DNA of 64,000 nt from JAKAWQ01 sp963840545 (lineage in GTDB: Bacteria; Pseudomonadota; Alphaproteobacteria; Acetobacterales; Acetobacteraceae): assembly GCA_963840545.1 (NCBI GenBank), contig CAWIZE010000006.1, positions 248,001 through 312,000 of the forward strand, written 5' to 3'. Both the position numbers and the translations under genes were made by a program. The notes beneath the pieces were generated by a model. That model was not told the DNA's origin. It saw nothing but the letters and a program-made list of their open reading frames with translations, and did no database searches. Each line of letters begins with the position of its first letter. The first letter of the stretch is position 1. Of the stretch, positions 8,999 through 16,439 are shown one piece after another.

Positions 8999-9976
8999 TC
9001 AGCCGAGCTGCGGGCCCGGCCGGACGCCGAGGATGTGGGCGATCGCGTAGGTGAGGTCGGGCCGGTTCAGCGTATAGAAGTGGAACTCGTCGACGCCGTT
9101 GGCCTGCAGCAGCCGGACCTGCTCGGCGGCGACCGCGGCGGCCACCATCCGGCGGGTTTCAGGGTCGTTCTCGGTGCCCTCGAAGAGCGCGCCGAGCCAG
9201 CCGGGCACGCTCGCGCCGCACAGCGCCGAGAAGCGCTGCGCCTGGGCGAAGTTGGAGACCGGCATGATGCCCGGCACGATCGGGGCGGTGATGCCGGCGG
9301 CGAGGCAGCGGTCGAGGAAGCGGAGATAGACGCCGGTGTCGAAGAAATACTGGGTGATCGCCCGGGTCGCGCCGGCATCGAGCTTGCGCTTGAGGTTGTC
9401 GAGGTCGGCGCCGGGGCTCGGCGCGTCGGGGTGGGTCTCGGGATAGGCCGCGACCGAGATGTCGAAATCGGCGACCTCGCGCAGGAGGGCAACGAGATCC
9501 GCGGCATAGGCGCAGCCCTCGGGGTGCGGGACGTACCGCGTCCCCGGCGGCGTCCCGGGCGGCGGGTCGCCGCGCAGGGCGACGATGTGCCGCACGCCCG
9601 CCTCCCAGTAGCGCCGGGCGATCGCTGCGGTCTCGGCCCGGCTCGCGCCGACGCAGGTGAGGTGGGCGGCCGGCACCAGGGACGTTTCGCGGACGATGCC
9701 GAGGACGGTGGCGTGGGTGCGCTCCTGGGTCGAGCCCCCGGCCCCGTAGGTGACCGAGACGAAGCGCGGCGCGAGCGGCGCGAGGCGGCGGATGCAGGTC
9801 CAGAGCTGGGCCTCGAGCGCGGCGCTGCGCGGGGGGAAGAACTCGAAGGAGAGCAGCGGCGGGGGCTCGCGCGCGGAGCGGCTGGGCAGCGGGCCGAAGC
9901 GCGGGCCGGTGAGCCAGCGCTCCAGCGTTCCGGGGCCTGCCGCCAGGCCGGGGCGGTGGATGAGCGAGGACGCCAT
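8999..9976 (-). CDS. metF: Methylenetetrahydrofolate reductase MetF
   Basis: FAD-dependent reduction of 5,10-methylene-THF to 5-methyl-THF, the methyl donor for methionine synthesis. The TIM-barrel protein shows LLSFEFFPPRS at the N-terminus (catalytic Glu), FVSVTYGAGGSTQERTH, ALRGDPP, ITQYFFDTGVYLRF and PGIMPVSNFAQ. The frame stays open to 10159, but the start chosen is the ATG at 9976 (MASSLIHRPG, 325 aa). The longer version adds an Arg-rich stretch antisense to mlaA, and family members begin close to the FEFFPP motif. Its 5' end lies about 125 bp from the divergent mlaA start. Confidence 0.93.
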   Translation of the reverse strand: MASSLIHRPGLAAGPGTLERWLTGPRFGPLPSRSAREPPPLLSFEFFPPRSAALEAQLWTCIRRLAPLAPRFVSVTYGAGGSTQERTHATVLGIVRETSLVPAAHLTCVGASRAETAAIARRYWEAGVRHIVALRGDPPPGTPPGTRYVPHPEGCAYAADLVALLREVADFDISVAAYPETHPDAPSPGADLDNLKRKLDAGATRAITQYFFDTGVYLRFLDRCLAAGITAPIVPGIMPVSNFAQAQRFSALCGASVPGWLGALFEGTENDPETRRMVAAAVAAEQVRLLQANGVDEFHFYTLNRPDLTYAIAHILGVRPGPQLG

Positions 9977-10100
9977 GCGTCCTCTTGGCGCCGATGGCCC
10001 CGGGGAGGCAAGGGGTCGGCTTTGCCCCGCCGCCCGGGCAGTGGTTTCCCGCCGGCGGCGATCCGCTCTACAACCGCTTGATGCCGACCCGGGATACGCG

Positions 10101-10880
10101 ATGCGCTCTTTTCGCCCCCTCTTCGCCCTCGTCCTGCCGCTGCTCGCCGCCTGCGCCACCCCGCCGCCGGCGAGCCAGCCGGAGGCGCTCGCCGCCTACC
10201 ACGAGACCGACGACCCGCTGGAGCCGACCAACCGGGTCTTCTACGAGGTGAGCAACGACATCGCCGAGGTGAGCCTGAGCCCGGCGGCGCGGGCCTATCG
10301 CTGGGCGTTGCCGGAGGGCGTGCGCAACTCGGTCGCGAACGTGCTCGCGAACCTCGGCAGCCCCGCCCGCTTCGGCAACGACGTGCTGGAGACCAGCTCG
10401 CGGCGGGCCGGGGACACGCTGATGCGCTTCCTGATCAACTCCACGATCGGCCTCGGCGGCATCTTCGATGTCGCCACCGGCTGGGGCTATCCGTCGCACC
10501 CCGCGGATTTCGGCATGACGCTGGCCGTCTGGGGCATGCCGCCCGGGCCTTATCTCTTCCTGCCGGTGCTCGGCCCTTCCGATCCGCGCGATACCCTGGG
10601 CTTTGCCGTCGACACGGCGGCCAACCCGTTCCGGGCCCTGGGCAGCGGCCCCGGCATCATCGTCTTCAACTGGCTGACGCTGGGGACCACGACGATCTCC
10701 GCGTACGCGCAGAACCTGCCCGCGATCAACGAGGTGAAGCGTACGGCGCTTGATCCCTACGCGACATTCCGTAGCCTCTTCCGCCAGCACCGGCAGGCTC
10801 AGATCGAAGCCGCCAAGACGGGCCGCCGGGCGACCATCCCGGTCTGGTTCAGCCTGCCGCCCACGAAACAGAGCGAGTGA
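10101..10880 (+). CDS. mlaA: Phospholipid-binding lipoprotein MlaA (VacJ)
   Basis: Outer-membrane lipoprotein (259 aa) that removes misplaced phospholipids from the outer leaflet and passes them to the Mla import system. The start is the ATG at 10101: it gives a clean lipoprotein signal with lipobox LLAAC around residue 15. The body shows the family motifs DPLEPTNRVFYEVSN, PEGVRNSVANVLANLGSPARFGNDVLE, LGGIFDVATGWGYP and FGMTLAVWGMPPGPYLFLPVLGPSDPRD. It precedes the mlaC-like gene by 4 bp. The mlaFED genes are not in this window. Confidence 0.94.
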   Translation: MRSFRPLFALVLPLLAACATPPPASQPEALAAYHETDDPLEPTNRVFYEVSNDIAEVSLSPAARAYRWALPEGVRNSVANVLANLGSPARFGNDVLETSSRRAGDTLMRFLINSTIGLGGIFDVATGWGYPSHPADFGMTLAVWGMPPGPYLFLPVLGPSDPRDTLGFAVDTAANPFRALGSGPGIIVFNWLTLGTTTISAYAQNLPAINEVKRTALDPYATFRSLFRQHRQAQIEAAKTGRRATIPVWFSLPPTKQSE

Positions 10881-10884
10881 GCCG

Positions 10885-11502
10885 ATGCCGACACGTCGCA
10901 GCCTGTTCGTCTTCGTGCCGTTCCTCCTCGTTGGAGGCGGCGCGCTCGCCGCCGACGAGGCGGAGACGGCCACGTCTTTCGTCAAGCAGACGGGCGATGC
11001 AATCCTCCAGGTCGTCAACGGGCCGGGGACGGCCGCGGACAAGCGCGCGGCCCTCGGCCGCATCGTGGACCAGGCGGTGGACGTCGATGGCGTCGCCCGG
11101 TTCGCGCTCGGCCGCTTCTGGCGCGTGGCAACGCCGGCGCAGCGCCAAGCCTATCTTTTCCTGTTCCGCGAATACCTCGTCTTCAACGTCGCCGGCCGGC
11201 TCACGCAATACAAGGGCGCCGCCTTCTCGATCGACCGGGCCGAGCCGATGAACGGGGACATCGCCGTTTCGACCACCATCCGCACGCCGAACAACCCGCC
11301 GACGGATATGCAGTGGATGGTGAGCTTCGCCTCGGGCAGGCCGCAGATCGTCGATCTCGTCGCCGAGGGCACGAGCCTGCGCGTCACCCAGCGCAGCGAC
11401 TACGCGAGCGTGATCACCCGCAACGGGGGCGAGAACGTGCAGGCGCTGATCGACGCGATGCGCGCGCAGCTCAGCCGGCTGCAGGGCAGCGGCAGCGGCT
11501 AG
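10885..11502 (+). CDS. mlaC: MlaC/Ttg2D-family periplasmic phospholipid-binding protein
   Basis: Periplasmic lipid carrier of the MlaC (tol_Tol_Ttg2) family, 205 aa from the ATG at 10885. The N-terminus is a Sec signal peptide (RRSLFVFVPFLLVGGGALAADE). The family core is visible as VDVDGVARFALGRFWRVATPAQRQAYLFLFREYLV and, further on, VDLVAEGTSLRVTQRSDYASVI. It sits 4 bp after mlaA, so both are likely cotranscribed, as in many alphaproteobacteria. In some relatives the homologue next to hopanoid genes is called HpnM; no hopanoid genes are seen here, so MlaC is preferred. Confidence 0.88.
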   Translation: MPTRRSLFVFVPFLLVGGGALAADEAETATSFVKQTGDAILQVVNGPGTAADKRAALGRIVDQAVDVDGVARFALGRFWRVATPAQRQAYLFLFREYLVFNVAGRLTQYKGAAFSIDRAEPMNGDIAVSTTIRTPNNPPTDMQWMVSFASGRPQIVDLVAEGTSLRVTQRSDYASVITRNGGENVQALIDAMRAQLSRLQGSGSG

Positions 11503-11540
11503 AGCGGGATTGGCGCTGATGGAAGCGCCAATCCCGCTCT
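11501..11540. terminator. Perfect 17-bp inverted repeat after mlaC
   Basis: The arms agagcgggattggcgct (11501-11517) and their exact complement (11524-11540) flank a 6-nt loop. The left arm overlaps the mlaC stop codon, and the element ends 14 bp before the stop of the convergent VOC gene, so it can serve as a bidirectional terminator. There is no T-run, so a REP-type repeat is an alternative. Confidence 0.6.
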
Positions 11541-11554
11541 GGAGGGACTCGCAC

Positions 11555-11941
11555 CTAAGCCGTGGTCCGCTCGATCAGCTCGATCCGCACATTCTCCGGG
11601 CCGCGCACGAAGGCGGTCCAGGTGCCGGGGCGCGGGGAGGCCGGCTCGACTGCGAATTCCGCGCCCTTGCGCCTGAGCTCGGCGATGACGGCATCGAACC
11701 CCGTCACGGCGAGGCCGATATGCTCGAGGCCGAGATAGGGCGGCTCGGGCGCGGCATGCGTGCCGGGCGGCACCTGCTCGATGAAGAGGCGGACGCCGCC
11801 GAGCTCGACGATGACGCGGAGTTTTCCCCCGTTGTCCACCGTGCCGATCCGCCGGGCGCCGAACATCTCCTCGTAGAAGCGGGCCGCCTTGTCGGGATCG
11901 AGGCTGCGGAGATGGAAATGGTCGCAGCGGAATTCTGTCAC
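11555..11941 (-). CDS. VOC (glyoxalase/dioxygenase fold) family protein
   Basis: Small 128-aa protein of the vicinal oxygen chelate superfamily. FRCDHFHLRSLDPDKAARFYEEMFGA is the typical first beta-alpha-beta unit with a metal His, and LGLEHIGLAVTGFDAVIAELRRKGAEF starts the second. AFVRGPENVRIELIER ends with the metal Glu. The start chosen is the GTG at 11941, because a strong GGAGGAA Shine-Dalgarno lies five bases upstream; the long upstream open frame is Arg/Pro-rich and non-coding in appearance. Lyase, dioxygenase and resistance roles all occur in this fold, so no substrate is proposed. Confidence 0.82.
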   Translation of the reverse strand: MTEFRCDHFHLRSLDPDKAARFYEEMFGARRIGTVDNGGKLRVIVELGGVRLFIEQVPPGTHAAPEPPYLGLEHIGLAVTGFDAVIAELRRKGAEFAVEPASPRPGTWTAFVRGPENVRIELIERTTA

Positions 11942-12081
11942 GTGGTTCCTCCCTCGGTTCGATGGGCGCGCCCGCCCGCGGTTGGTAGGGCCGCGGACGC
12001 GCCGGCGCAATCGGTCGTGTCCTGCCCCCGGAGTTCGCAGCCTTTTGGCTGTGAACGGAGGGGATAAGCAGGCCACGCAAA

Positions 12082-12963
12082 TCACGTGAGCGCGGCGTCG
12101 GTCTCGATCGCCCCGGGCAGGCTCCCCTGGCTTCCGGTGCGCGTGCAGCAGAGGCCGGCGGCGGTGACGGCGCGGGCGAGTGCTGCCGGAAGCGCCGCGC
12201 CCCGATCGAGCGCGGCGCCGAGCACGCCCGCCAGGCAATCGCCGGCGGCGGTGGTGTCGACCACCTTCACGGGGCGGGCGGGCAGGCGGATGATTTCGCT
12301 CCCGCTTGCGGCTTCGGCGCCGGCGGCGCCAAGCGTGCGCACGACGCCGATGCCGAGCCTGGCCGCAAGCGTCGCGGCGTCGGCCGCGGTCCCGAGGCGG
12401 GCGGCGAGCCAGGCGGCCTCGTCCTCGTTGACCAGCAGGAAGTCGAGCGCGGCAAGGACGTCAGGGGCGAGCGGTCCCGGCGGGGCGAGGTTGAGGAGGA
12501 TGCGGGCGCCGCGGGCGCGGGCGCGGCGGATCAGGGCGGCGGTTTCATCCGGGTCGCACTCCATCTGAAGCAGGAGCGTGGTCGCGGGGCCGAGGGCTTC
12601 GTCCTCGACCTGGGCCGCGCGGGCGAGCCGGTTGGCGCCGGCGGCGAGAGCGATCTGGTTGCGCCCGGCGGGATCGACCGCGATCGCCGCAACGCCGGTC
12701 GAGGCCGCGACGCGGGCGAGGCGCGAAAGGTCGATCCCGGCGGTGCGCAGGAGGCCGAGCGCGGGGGCGGCGAAATCGTCGCGCCCGACCGCGCCCGCGA
12801 AGCCGACCGCGGCGCCGTCCCGCGCCGCGGCGAGCGCCTGGTTGGCGCCCTTGCCGCCCGGCTCGATCCGCAGGTCGGGCCCGAGCACGGTCTGCCCCGG
12901 CCCGGGGAGCGAGGGTAGCGGGAAGATCAGGTCGAGATTGATCGAACCGAAGACGATGATCAT
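12082..12963 (-). CDS. rbsK: Ribokinase (PfkB family)
   Basis: ATP-dependent phosphorylation of D-ribose or a close sugar (293 aa). The N-terminus IIVFGSINLDLIFPLPSLPGPGQT and RIEPGGKGANQALAAARDG are PfkB signature 1 of ribokinases. VVDTTAAGDCLAGVLGAAL holds the catalytic Asp and anion hole (signature 2; the usual second G-A-G-D is A-A-G-D). No ribose transporter is adjacent, so the sugar is inferred from family similarity only. Confidence 0.88.
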   Translation of the reverse strand: MIIVFGSINLDLIFPLPSLPGPGQTVLGPDLRIEPGGKGANQALAAARDGAAVGFAGAVGRDDFAAPALGLLRTAGIDLSRLARVAASTGVAAIAVDPAGRNQIALAAGANRLARAAQVEDEALGPATTLLLQMECDPDETAALIRRARARGARILLNLAPPGPLAPDVLAALDFLLVNEDEAAWLAARLGTAADAATLAARLGIGVVRTLGAAGAEAASGSEIIRLPARPVKVVDTTAAGDCLAGVLGAALDRGAALPAALARAVTAAGLCCTRTGSQGSLPGAIETDAALT

Positions 12964-12994
12964 CGCGGTTGGCGGCTCCCGGGTATCGCTCCCC

Positions 12995-13933
12995 TCAAGC
13001 GCCCTTCCCGAGCGCTGCCATGAACTCGGAGAACTCGCGCTTGCTGAGCCCGCTTTCCGGCTGAGCCACGGATTCGCCCGCGAGCATGCGGCGCAGCGCG
13101 CGCAGCATCGGCGCGGAGAAGGTTTCGGCGCCGAGCCGATAGTCGAGGAAGGCCTGATGGGCGAGCGGAACCCAGGCTTCGACGATCTTCAGCATCTGCT
13201 TGGCGTAGGCGCGGATTTCGTACTGCGCGTGCGCATCGGCGCGAAGCTCGAGAAAATGGAAGAGATTGTGCAGGTCGGTCTTCCAGTACCACTGCGTGTA
13301 GGTATTGAGGGTGAGGTTCATCCGCGCGAGCTCGCGGGCGAGGCCGCTTCGGGCGGGATCGTGCGTGGGCGACTCGGCCGCGTCGTTGAGCAGGGCCAGG
13401 TAATCGGCATGGCTGCGCTCGGCGTCGGCGCGGAGCGTGGCGAGCACGAACTCCGCCTCCGCCGCGTCCAGCACCTCCCCGCGCCCCTGGCGGTTGGCGG
13501 CGGACTGGGCGGCGAGATGCTCGGGCGCGGGAAGGTAGAATTCGCGGTCGAGGATGGAATAGCGCGCCGAATATTCGTTCACGCTCGCCATGCGATGGCG
13601 GATCCACTGCCGGGCGACGAAGATCGGCAGCTTCACATGGAGCTTGATCGCGCACATCTCGAAGGGCGTGGTGTGGCGATGGCGCATCAGGTAGCGGATG
13701 AGGCCCGCATCCTCGCTCACCTTGCGCGTGCCGCGGCCGTAGGAGACCCGCGCCGCCTGCACGATCGCGGCATCGTCGCCCATATAGTCGATCGCCCGGA
13801 CGAAGCCGTGATCGAGGACGGCGAGCGGGCGGTGGAGCAGCGCCTCGAGCGCGGGGACGCTGCGCCGGAGCGTGGCGCTGCTTTCTTCCCGCGCCGCCGC
13901 GATCTCGGCCTCCTGCTCCGGGGTGATGGTCAT
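12995..13933 (-). CDS. thyX: Flavin-dependent thymidylate synthase ThyX
   Basis: Makes dTMP from dUMP using methylene-THF and FAD/NADPH. The 312-aa protein has the ThyX motif RHRMASVNEYS (R-H-R-x7-S) near residue 118, followed by SARYSILDREFYLPAPEHL. The dUMP-binding region NLFHFLELRADAHAQYEIRAYA lies in the C-terminal third. Length and N-terminal extension match the alphaproteobacterial form. It is divergent from the tmRNA gene that starts about 45 bp upstream. Confidence 0.94.
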   Translation of the reverse strand: MTITPEQEAEIAAAREESSATLRRSVPALEALLHRPLAVLDHGFVRAIDYMGDDAAIVQAARVSYGRGTRKVSEDAGLIRYLMRHRHTTPFEMCAIKLHVKLPIFVARQWIRHRMASVNEYSARYSILDREFYLPAPEHLAAQSAANRQGRGEVLDAAEAEFVLATLRADAERSHADYLALLNDAAESPTHDPARSGLARELARMNLTLNTYTQWYWKTDLHNLFHFLELRADAHAQYEIRAYAKQMLKIVEAWVPLAHQAFLDYRLGAETFSAPMLRALRRMLAGESVAQPESGLSKREFSEFMAALGKGA

Positions 13934-13964
13934 GAGGATCCTTCCAAGATGGGCGGGCGCACCC

Positions 13965-13970
13965 TATATT
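13965..13970 (+). promoter_or_regulatory. Possible -10 box of the ssrA promoter
   Basis: TATATT stands out in a very G+C-rich gap between thyX and ssrA, 8-12 bases before the expected 5' end of the tmRNA. The matching -35 (ttccaa, 17-bp spacing) is weak. Confidence 0.45.
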
Positions 13971-13977
13971 GCGGGTG

Positions 13978-14275
13978 CCGGCTCGCCGGCTATGGCGATA
14001 AACGGTGCGTGGAATAAGCGTTGTGGACCCGGGGGCAGTGCCCGGCGCCTCCACCAGTGTCCGCCCTCGCGGCGCGTTCGCCGAGGGGGCGGCCCAGACG
14101 GGGGCGAAACAGGCTCGACACGCGTGGTAAAGACCCACTTTTCGCTCGGCATGGTACCGCCGTCATCGGGCCGTTTTACAAGTGCCAACGACAATGTGGC
14201 GCTCGCTGTTGCTGCGTAAGCGGCAATAAGCGCGGTTCGGGGGGCACCGGGCAACAGAAGCCCCCCACTTCCTCA
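13978..14275 (+). ncRNA. ssrA: tmRNA, circularly permuted two-piece form
   Basis: Rescues stalled ribosomes and tags the product for proteolysis. The gene is permuted as in alphaproteobacteria. The acceptor piece comes first and ends at 14056 with a T-arm (ccggg stem, 7-nt loop, cccgg) and gcctccACCA. An intervening segment follows, which should be cut out. The coding piece then begins at 14100 with gggggcgaaacaggctcgac, whose gggggc pairs with gcctcc of the acceptor end. The tag frame at 14184-14219 reads ANDNVALAVAA-stop, beginning with the usual AND and ending in the ClpXP-type AA. A perfect 7-bp hairpin (14239-14245 with 14260-14266) closes the 3' part. The outer ends are approximate. Confidence 0.93.
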
Positions 14276-14339
14276 ATCTTTGCCTTTGGCCTCCCGCGCG
14301 AGGGGGCTATGGAGACGTTTGGGCGACGGGACTGCGAGG

Positions 14340-14867
14340 ATGGACGAGAAGGAAGCACCGGCGAAGGAGAGCCTGCTGCCCTATGAGGCCTGGGCCGCCG
14401 AGGCCTTGCGCCGGGTGGCGATGGAGGCGCTCGCCCACGTCGCCCGGCACGGCCTGCCCGGCGGGCACCATTTCTATGTCACGTTCCGCACCGACTATCC
14501 CGGGGTGGCGATACCGCCGCATTTGAAGCAGCGCTTTCCCGAGGAAATGACGATCGTGCTCCAGCACCAGTTCTGGGACCTCGTGGTCGATGAGGCGGCG
14601 GGCCGGTTCCGTGTCGGCCTCTCCTTCGGCGGCGTGCCTTCGACGCTCGTCGTGCCCTTCGCCGCGCTGACGGCTTTCGCCGATCCCGAGGTGCAGTTCG
14701 GGCTGAGCTTCAAGCCGGTCGTCGTGGAGAAGGCGGACGGCTCGTCCCCTGGGCCGGAGGCGGCGGAAGAAGATGCGGGGCCCGAGTCGCCTGAGCCGAA
14801 GGCGGAAGAGGCGCCTCAGGTGGTGAGCCTCGACGCGTTCCGCCGGCGCCCCGGGACCAAGGAATGA
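14340..14867 (+). CDS. sspB: SspB-family ClpXP adaptor
   Basis: Delivers tmRNA-tagged proteins to the ClpXP protease. The 175-aa product has the alphaproteobacterial SspB core: LLPYEAWAAEALRRVAMEALAHVARHGLPGGHHFYVTFRT, then IPPHLKQRFPEEMTIVLQHQFWDL, and FRVGLSFGGVPSTLVVPFAALTAFADPEVQFGL. An acidic, disordered linker leads to a conserved-type C-terminal tail (VVSLDAFRRRPGTKE) of the kind that docks on ClpX. The ATG at 14340 is the most likely start. It lies only about 65 bp after ssrA, so tag and tag-reader are neighbours. Confidence 0.9.
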   Translation: MDEKEAPAKESLLPYEAWAAEALRRVAMEALAHVARHGLPGGHHFYVTFRTDYPGVAIPPHLKQRFPEEMTIVLQHQFWDLVVDEAAGRFRVGLSFGGVPSTLVVPFAALTAFADPEVQFGLSFKPVVVEKADGSSPGPEAAEEDAGPESPEPKAEEAPQVVSLDAFRRRPGTKE

Positions 14868-14876
14868 CGGGCCAAC

Positions 14877-16439
14877 GTGGCGGCTGATCCGGCTCCCGCG
14901 CGCCGCGTCCCCCGCCCGGTGATGCTGGTGATCCTCGATGGCTGGGGCTGGCGCGAGGAAAGCGCGGACAACGCCGTGCGGCAGGCATCGACCCCCGTCT
15001 TCGATCGGCTCTGGGCGAGCGCGCCGCACGCGTTCCTCCACACCTCCGGCCATGATGTCGGCCTGCCCGAGGGCCAGATGGGCAACTCGGAGGTCGGGCA
15101 CCTCAATCTCGGCGCCGGGCGCGTGGTGATGCAGGAGCTGCCGCGAATCGACGCATCCGTAGCCGATGGCAGCCTCGCCCGCGCGCCGGCGCTCGTAAGC
15201 CTCGTCGCCCGGTTGCGCGCGAGCGGCGGGGCCTGCCACCTGATGGGGCTGGTCTCGCCGGGCGGCGTGCATTCCCACCAGCGGCATGCGCTGGCGCTCG
15301 CCCGGGTGCTGGCGGCGGAGGGGATTGCGATCCGGGTGCACGCGTTCCTCGATGGGCGCGACACGCCGCCGATGGCTTCCGCCGAGACTTTTTCTCCGTT
15401 CGTCGCGGCGCTTCCCAAGGGTGCTGCGCTCGCCACCGTCTCGGGGCGCTATTTCGCGATGGACCGCGACCGCCGCTGGGACCGGGTGGAGAAGGCCTAT
15501 CTCGCCATCGCCGAGGGGGTGGGGCAGAGGTGGAAAAATCCGCTCGCCCCGATCACGGCGGCGCACGCGGCGGGCACCGGCGACGAGTTCGTCCCGCCGG
15601 CGGTGATCGGCGATTATCGGGGCATGCGGGACGGCGATGGGCTGCTCTCCTTCAATTTTCGCGCCGATCGCGTCCGCGAGATCCTGGCCGCCCTGCTTGA
15701 TCCCGGTTTCGAGGGCTTCGCGCGGCAGCGGACCATCGCCTTCGCCGCCGCCGCGGGGATGACCGACTACAGCGCAGCGCTCGCGCCCTTTCTCGGCACC
15801 CTGTTTCCGCACGTGCCGCTGAAGAACCTGCTCGGCGAGATCGTCGCCGCTGCCGGCCTGACGCAGCTCAGGATGGCGGAGACGGAAAAATACGCCCACG
15901 TCACCTATTTCCTGAACGGCGGCCGCGAAGAGCCGTTCGCCGGCGAGGATCGGATCCTCGTGCCCTCGCCCAAGGTCGCGACCTACGACCTTCAGCCCGA
16001 GATGTCGGCGCCGGAGCTGACGGAGAAGGCGGTCGCGGCGATCGGCTCGGAGAAATACGACCTGATCGTGCTCAATTTCGCGAACCCGGACATGGTCGGG
16101 CATACCGGGAAGCTGGCCGCGGCGATCCGTGCCGTGGAGACGGTCGATCAAGGGCTCGGGCGGATCCTGGAGGCGATCGGGCGTGGCGGCGCGGTCCTGG
16201 TCACCGCGGACCACGGCAACTGCGAGCTGATGCGCGATCCGGCAACCGGCGGGCCGCACACCGCGCACACGACCAATCCGGTGCCGGTGCTGCTGGTGGG
16301 CGCCGGCGCGCAACGGCTGCGCGACGGGCGGCTGGCCGACGTGGCGCCGACGCTGCTCGCGCTGATGGGCCTTGCACCGCCGGCGGAGATGACCGGCCGC
16401 TGCCTGATCGTCAGCGATGCGGAGCCGGCTGCCGGCTAG
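14877..16439 (+). CDS. gpmI: 2,3-bisphosphoglycerate-independent phosphoglycerate mutase
   Basis: Interconverts 3- and 2-phosphoglycerate with two metal ions in glycolysis/gluconeogenesis. The 520-aa alkaline-phosphatase-fold protein starts at GTG 14877, nine bases after sspB. VMLVILDGWGWRE has the first metal Asp, and PEGQMGNSEVGHLNLGAGR carries the nucleophilic Ser. FLDGRDTPP, NFRADRVREI, NFANPDMVGHTGK and LVTADHGNCELM give the remaining ligands. It overlaps the envC-like gene by 23 bp. Confidence 0.95.
   Translation: MAADPAPARRVPRPVMLVILDGWGWREESADNAVRQASTPVFDRLWASAPHAFLHTSGHDVGLPEGQMGNSEVGHLNLGAGRVVMQELPRIDASVADGSLARAPALVSLVARLRASGGACHLMGLVSPGGVHSHQRHALALARVLAAEGIAIRVHAFLDGRDTPPMASAETFSPFVAALPKGAALATVSGRYFAMDRDRRWDRVEKAYLAIAEGVGQRWKNPLAPITAAHAAGTGDEFVPPAVIGDYRGMRDGDGLLSFNFRADRVREILAALLDPGFEGFARQRTIAFAAAAGMTDYSAALAPFLGTLFPHVPLKNLLGEIVAAAGLTQLRMAETEKYAHVTYFLNGGREEPFAGEDRILVPSPKVATYDLQPEMSAPELTEKAVAAIGSEKYDLIVLNFANPDMVGHTGKLAAAIRAVETVDQGLGRILEAIGRGGAVLVTADHGNCELMRDPATGGPHTAHTTNPVPVLLVGAGAQRLRDGRLADVAPTLLALMGLAPPAEMTGRCLIVSDAEPAAG

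Noticed and set aside
12960..14138. A 392-codon minus-strand frame containing EAPGTAPGS
   Set aside because: It runs antisense through the tmRNA acceptor piece and out of frame across thyX. This kind of predicted protein is a familiar by-product of permuted tmRNA genes.
13872..14219. Plus-strand frame of 115 codons ending in ANDNVALAVAA
   Set aside because: The ending is the tmRNA tag; the upstream part is antisense to thyX and non-coding RNA, so it is not a separate protein.
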